A stretch of 7,539 bases of DNA, taken from the NCBI GenBank assembly GCA_020628265.1, contig JAHDFG010000103.1, positions 1 to 7,539 of the forward strand. Direction: 5' to 3'. Positions 6,305 through 7,539 of this stretch are shown one piece after another. A program made the position numbers and the translations under genes. Under the pieces are notes generated by a model that was not told the origin of the DNA, did no database searches, and was given only the letters and a program-made list of their open reading frames with translations. This stretch comes from Pseudooctadecabacter sp. Its GTDB lineage: Bacteria; Pseudomonadota; Alphaproteobacteria; Rhodobacterales; Rhodobacteraceae. How positions within the stretch are numbered: the first letter of the stretch is position 1; every line of letters starts with the position of its first letter.

Positions 6305-7539
6305 TTAGTTGCCAGTGATGGTGATCCGGCCGTCGGTGTAGGGCGTGTAAGGCCCGTTCGCAGCCAGATAGTCTGCCACAACCTGCTCAAGGCCCGGACC
6401 AAAGTCATAGGCATTGGCGGCGGTCTCGAACATGGAATAGCCGTCGCCACCGTTGCGCATGTAGTTGTTGGTGACCATCAGATAGGACTTGGCAGGATCC
6501 AGCGCCTCGCCACCGATCATCACGTCGGAGATGCGGGAACCGGCTTCCATGCTCAGATCAGCCGTGTAGGTGATGCCGCTGACCTGCGGGAAACGACCTG
6601 CGCCATCTTCGACCTGACCCACACCGTTCTCAAGGGCCGCCAGAAGGTCGGCACCGGTGGTCTCGAACGTGGCCAGCGTGTTCTGGAACGGCAACACAGT
6701 CAGAACCTCACCCATGGTGATCTCGCCACTGTCGATAGAGGCCCGCAGACCGCCACCGTTCTGGATCGCAGCGACAACGCCTTGGTCCGCCACGCGGTCC
6801 AGCATGGCGTCAGCCACAAGGTTGCCCATGGCGCATTCCATCGCACGGCAAACCGAACGGTCCCCTTCGATCATATCAGTGGCTTCCGCCACAACCTGCA
6901 CCTTCATCTCTTCGATGGGGCCAGCCAGTTCGGCCACACGGGCGACGATAGCCTCGTCTTCCGCCACAGAGGCATCCAGCAGGATCGTGTCGCCGGTGGC
7001 AGAGGTCACATTGCCTTCGTCATCAAAGACCAACGTCAGGTGACCGACGTATTTGGAATAGGCGTAGGCCTGCACCACGGGCACATTCCCAACCATCGTC
7101 GGATAGGCCATGGCGCCCTCTTCGGTGTTGGAGAAGAGCGTGTGGGAGTGGCCGCCCACGACCGCGTCAATCCCGTCGACGCCCTCGGCAATGGCCATAT
7201 CCATGTTCACGCCCACGTGGTTGAGCGCGATAATCTTGGTCACACCCTCGGCCTCCAACGCGGCCACATCAGCGGCAAGGCTTTCCATCTCGTTCGTGAA
7301 GATCACGGCGTCGGACGGGGAAGAAGTTTCAACCGTGTCCGCTGCAAGTGCTGAGATGATCGCGACCTTCTCGCCGCCGACTTCAAGGATCACATGGTTG
7401 TCGACCTTGCCGGCCAGAATGTTGGACTGGCTCACGTCGATGTTGCCAGAAATGACGGGGAAATCGACGCCATCAGCGAGCTTCGCCAGACCTTCGTCGC
7501 CGTCGTCGAATTCGTGGTTGCCCACGGCCATGGCGTCAA
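6305..7539 (-). CDS. 5'-nucleotidase / UDP-sugar hydrolase (UshA-like), C-terminal part
   Basis: The gene runs off the right edge; about 410 C-terminal residues are visible. The Met at 7531 is internal, since the frame continues to the window edge and the metallophosphatase motifs I and II expected before it are outside. What remains shows AMAVGNHEFDDG (metal-binding GNHE; the following Asp corresponds to the catalytic His-Asp pair of UshA) and a GGHSH motif that binds metal. The C-terminal 5'-nucleotidase domain follows, with a VCRAMECAMGNLVADAM segment, QNGGGLRASI (substrate-phosphate Arg region) and NNYMRNGGDGYSMF, whose GGDGY motif carries an aromatic nucleobase-stacking residue. Family members are exported and hydrolyse nucleoside monophosphates, sometimes UDP-sugars or cyclic nucleotides, to salvage phosphate and nucleosides. 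The composition is markedly acidic, consistent with a secreted marine protein; the signal peptide would be off-window. Exact substrate specificity cannot be judged. Confidence 0.95.
   Translation of the reverse strand, partial: DAMAVGNHEFDDGDEGLAKLADGVDFPVISGNIDVSQSNILAGKVDNHVILEVGGEKVAIISALAADTVETSSPSDAVIFTNEMESLAADVAALEAEGVTKIIALNHVGVNMDMAIAEGVDGIDAVVGGHSHTLFSNTEEGAMAYPTMVGNVPVVQAYAYSKYVGHLTLVFDDEGNVTSATGDTILLDASVAEDEAIVARVAELAGPIEEMKVQVVAEATDMIEGDRSVCRAMECAMGNLVADAMLDRVADQGVVAAIQNGGGLRASIDSGEITMGEVLTVLPFQNTLATFETTGADLLAALENGVGQVEDGAGRFPQVSGITYTADLSMEAGSRISDVMIGGEALDPAKSYLMVTNNYMRNGGDGYSMFETAANAYDFGPGLEQVVADYLAANGPYTPYTDGRITITGN

Noticed and set aside
6782..7354. Plus-strand frame of 190 codons (His/Gly/Val-rich) opposite the nucleotidase
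   Set aside because: It is antisense to strongly conserved 5'-nucleotidase motifs; the His/Gly-rich composition is an artefact of the opposite strand.
1..7539. CRISPR arrays, insertion sequences, tRNA/rRNA genes, phage or defence modules
   Set aside because: No regularly spaced repeats, transposase or integrase motifs, cloverleaf-like or rRNA-like segments were seen by eye on either strand.

Overview
The window is about 60% G+C. Its proteins look like those of a marine alphaproteobacterium, probably Rhodobacterales (roseobacter group). The clues are a BCCT-type compatible-solute transporter, an acidic exported 5'-nucleotidase, overlapping gene junctions and the style of the conserved hypothetical proteins. 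This placement comes from protein character only; no marker gene is present. Every gene I can support is on the minus strand, so transcription runs from high to low coordinates. The long plus-strand reading frames are shadows of these genes.

From right to left: (1) 6305-7539 is the C-terminal part of a UshA-like 5'-nucleotidase/UDP-sugar hydrolase; its N-terminus lies outside the window. A rho-independent terminator (6248-6279) follows it. (2) 5865-6247 is a gap with no convincing gene. It must hold the promoter of the next cluster, and it contains one short hairpin and one weak GTG-initiated 70-codon frame. (3) 2183-5864 is a tight four-gene cluster: a polytopic GT-C-like membrane protein, a 102-aa DUF1992/DnaJ-homologue-C28-domain protein, a class I SAM-dependent methyltransferase, and an SRAP/YedK/HMCES abasic-site DNA-protein crosslink protein. 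Gaps are 20 bp, 0 bp (TGAATG) and a 1-base overlap (TGATG), which indicates one transcript with translational coupling at the last two junctions. (4) 388-2064 is a Na+-coupled-type BCCT transporter, 118 bp downstream of the cluster, ending in a textbook terminator (331-366). (5) 89-330 is non-coding and contains a perfect 10-bp hairpin and a separate 9-bp inverted repeat. (6) 1-88 is the first 29 codons of a Gfo/Idh/MocA-type NAD(P)-dependent oxidoreductase.

The functions are mostly housekeeping: nucleotide or phosphate salvage, an envelope glycosyltransferase-like protein, abasic-site protection and osmolyte uptake. I see no mobile element, CRISPR array, tRNA, rRNA or obvious novel defence system. 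The points most worth a second look are the SRAP-methyltransferase-DUF1992 coupling, the uncharacterised C-terminal half of the methyltransferase, and the hairpin-rich leader before the oxidoreductase.
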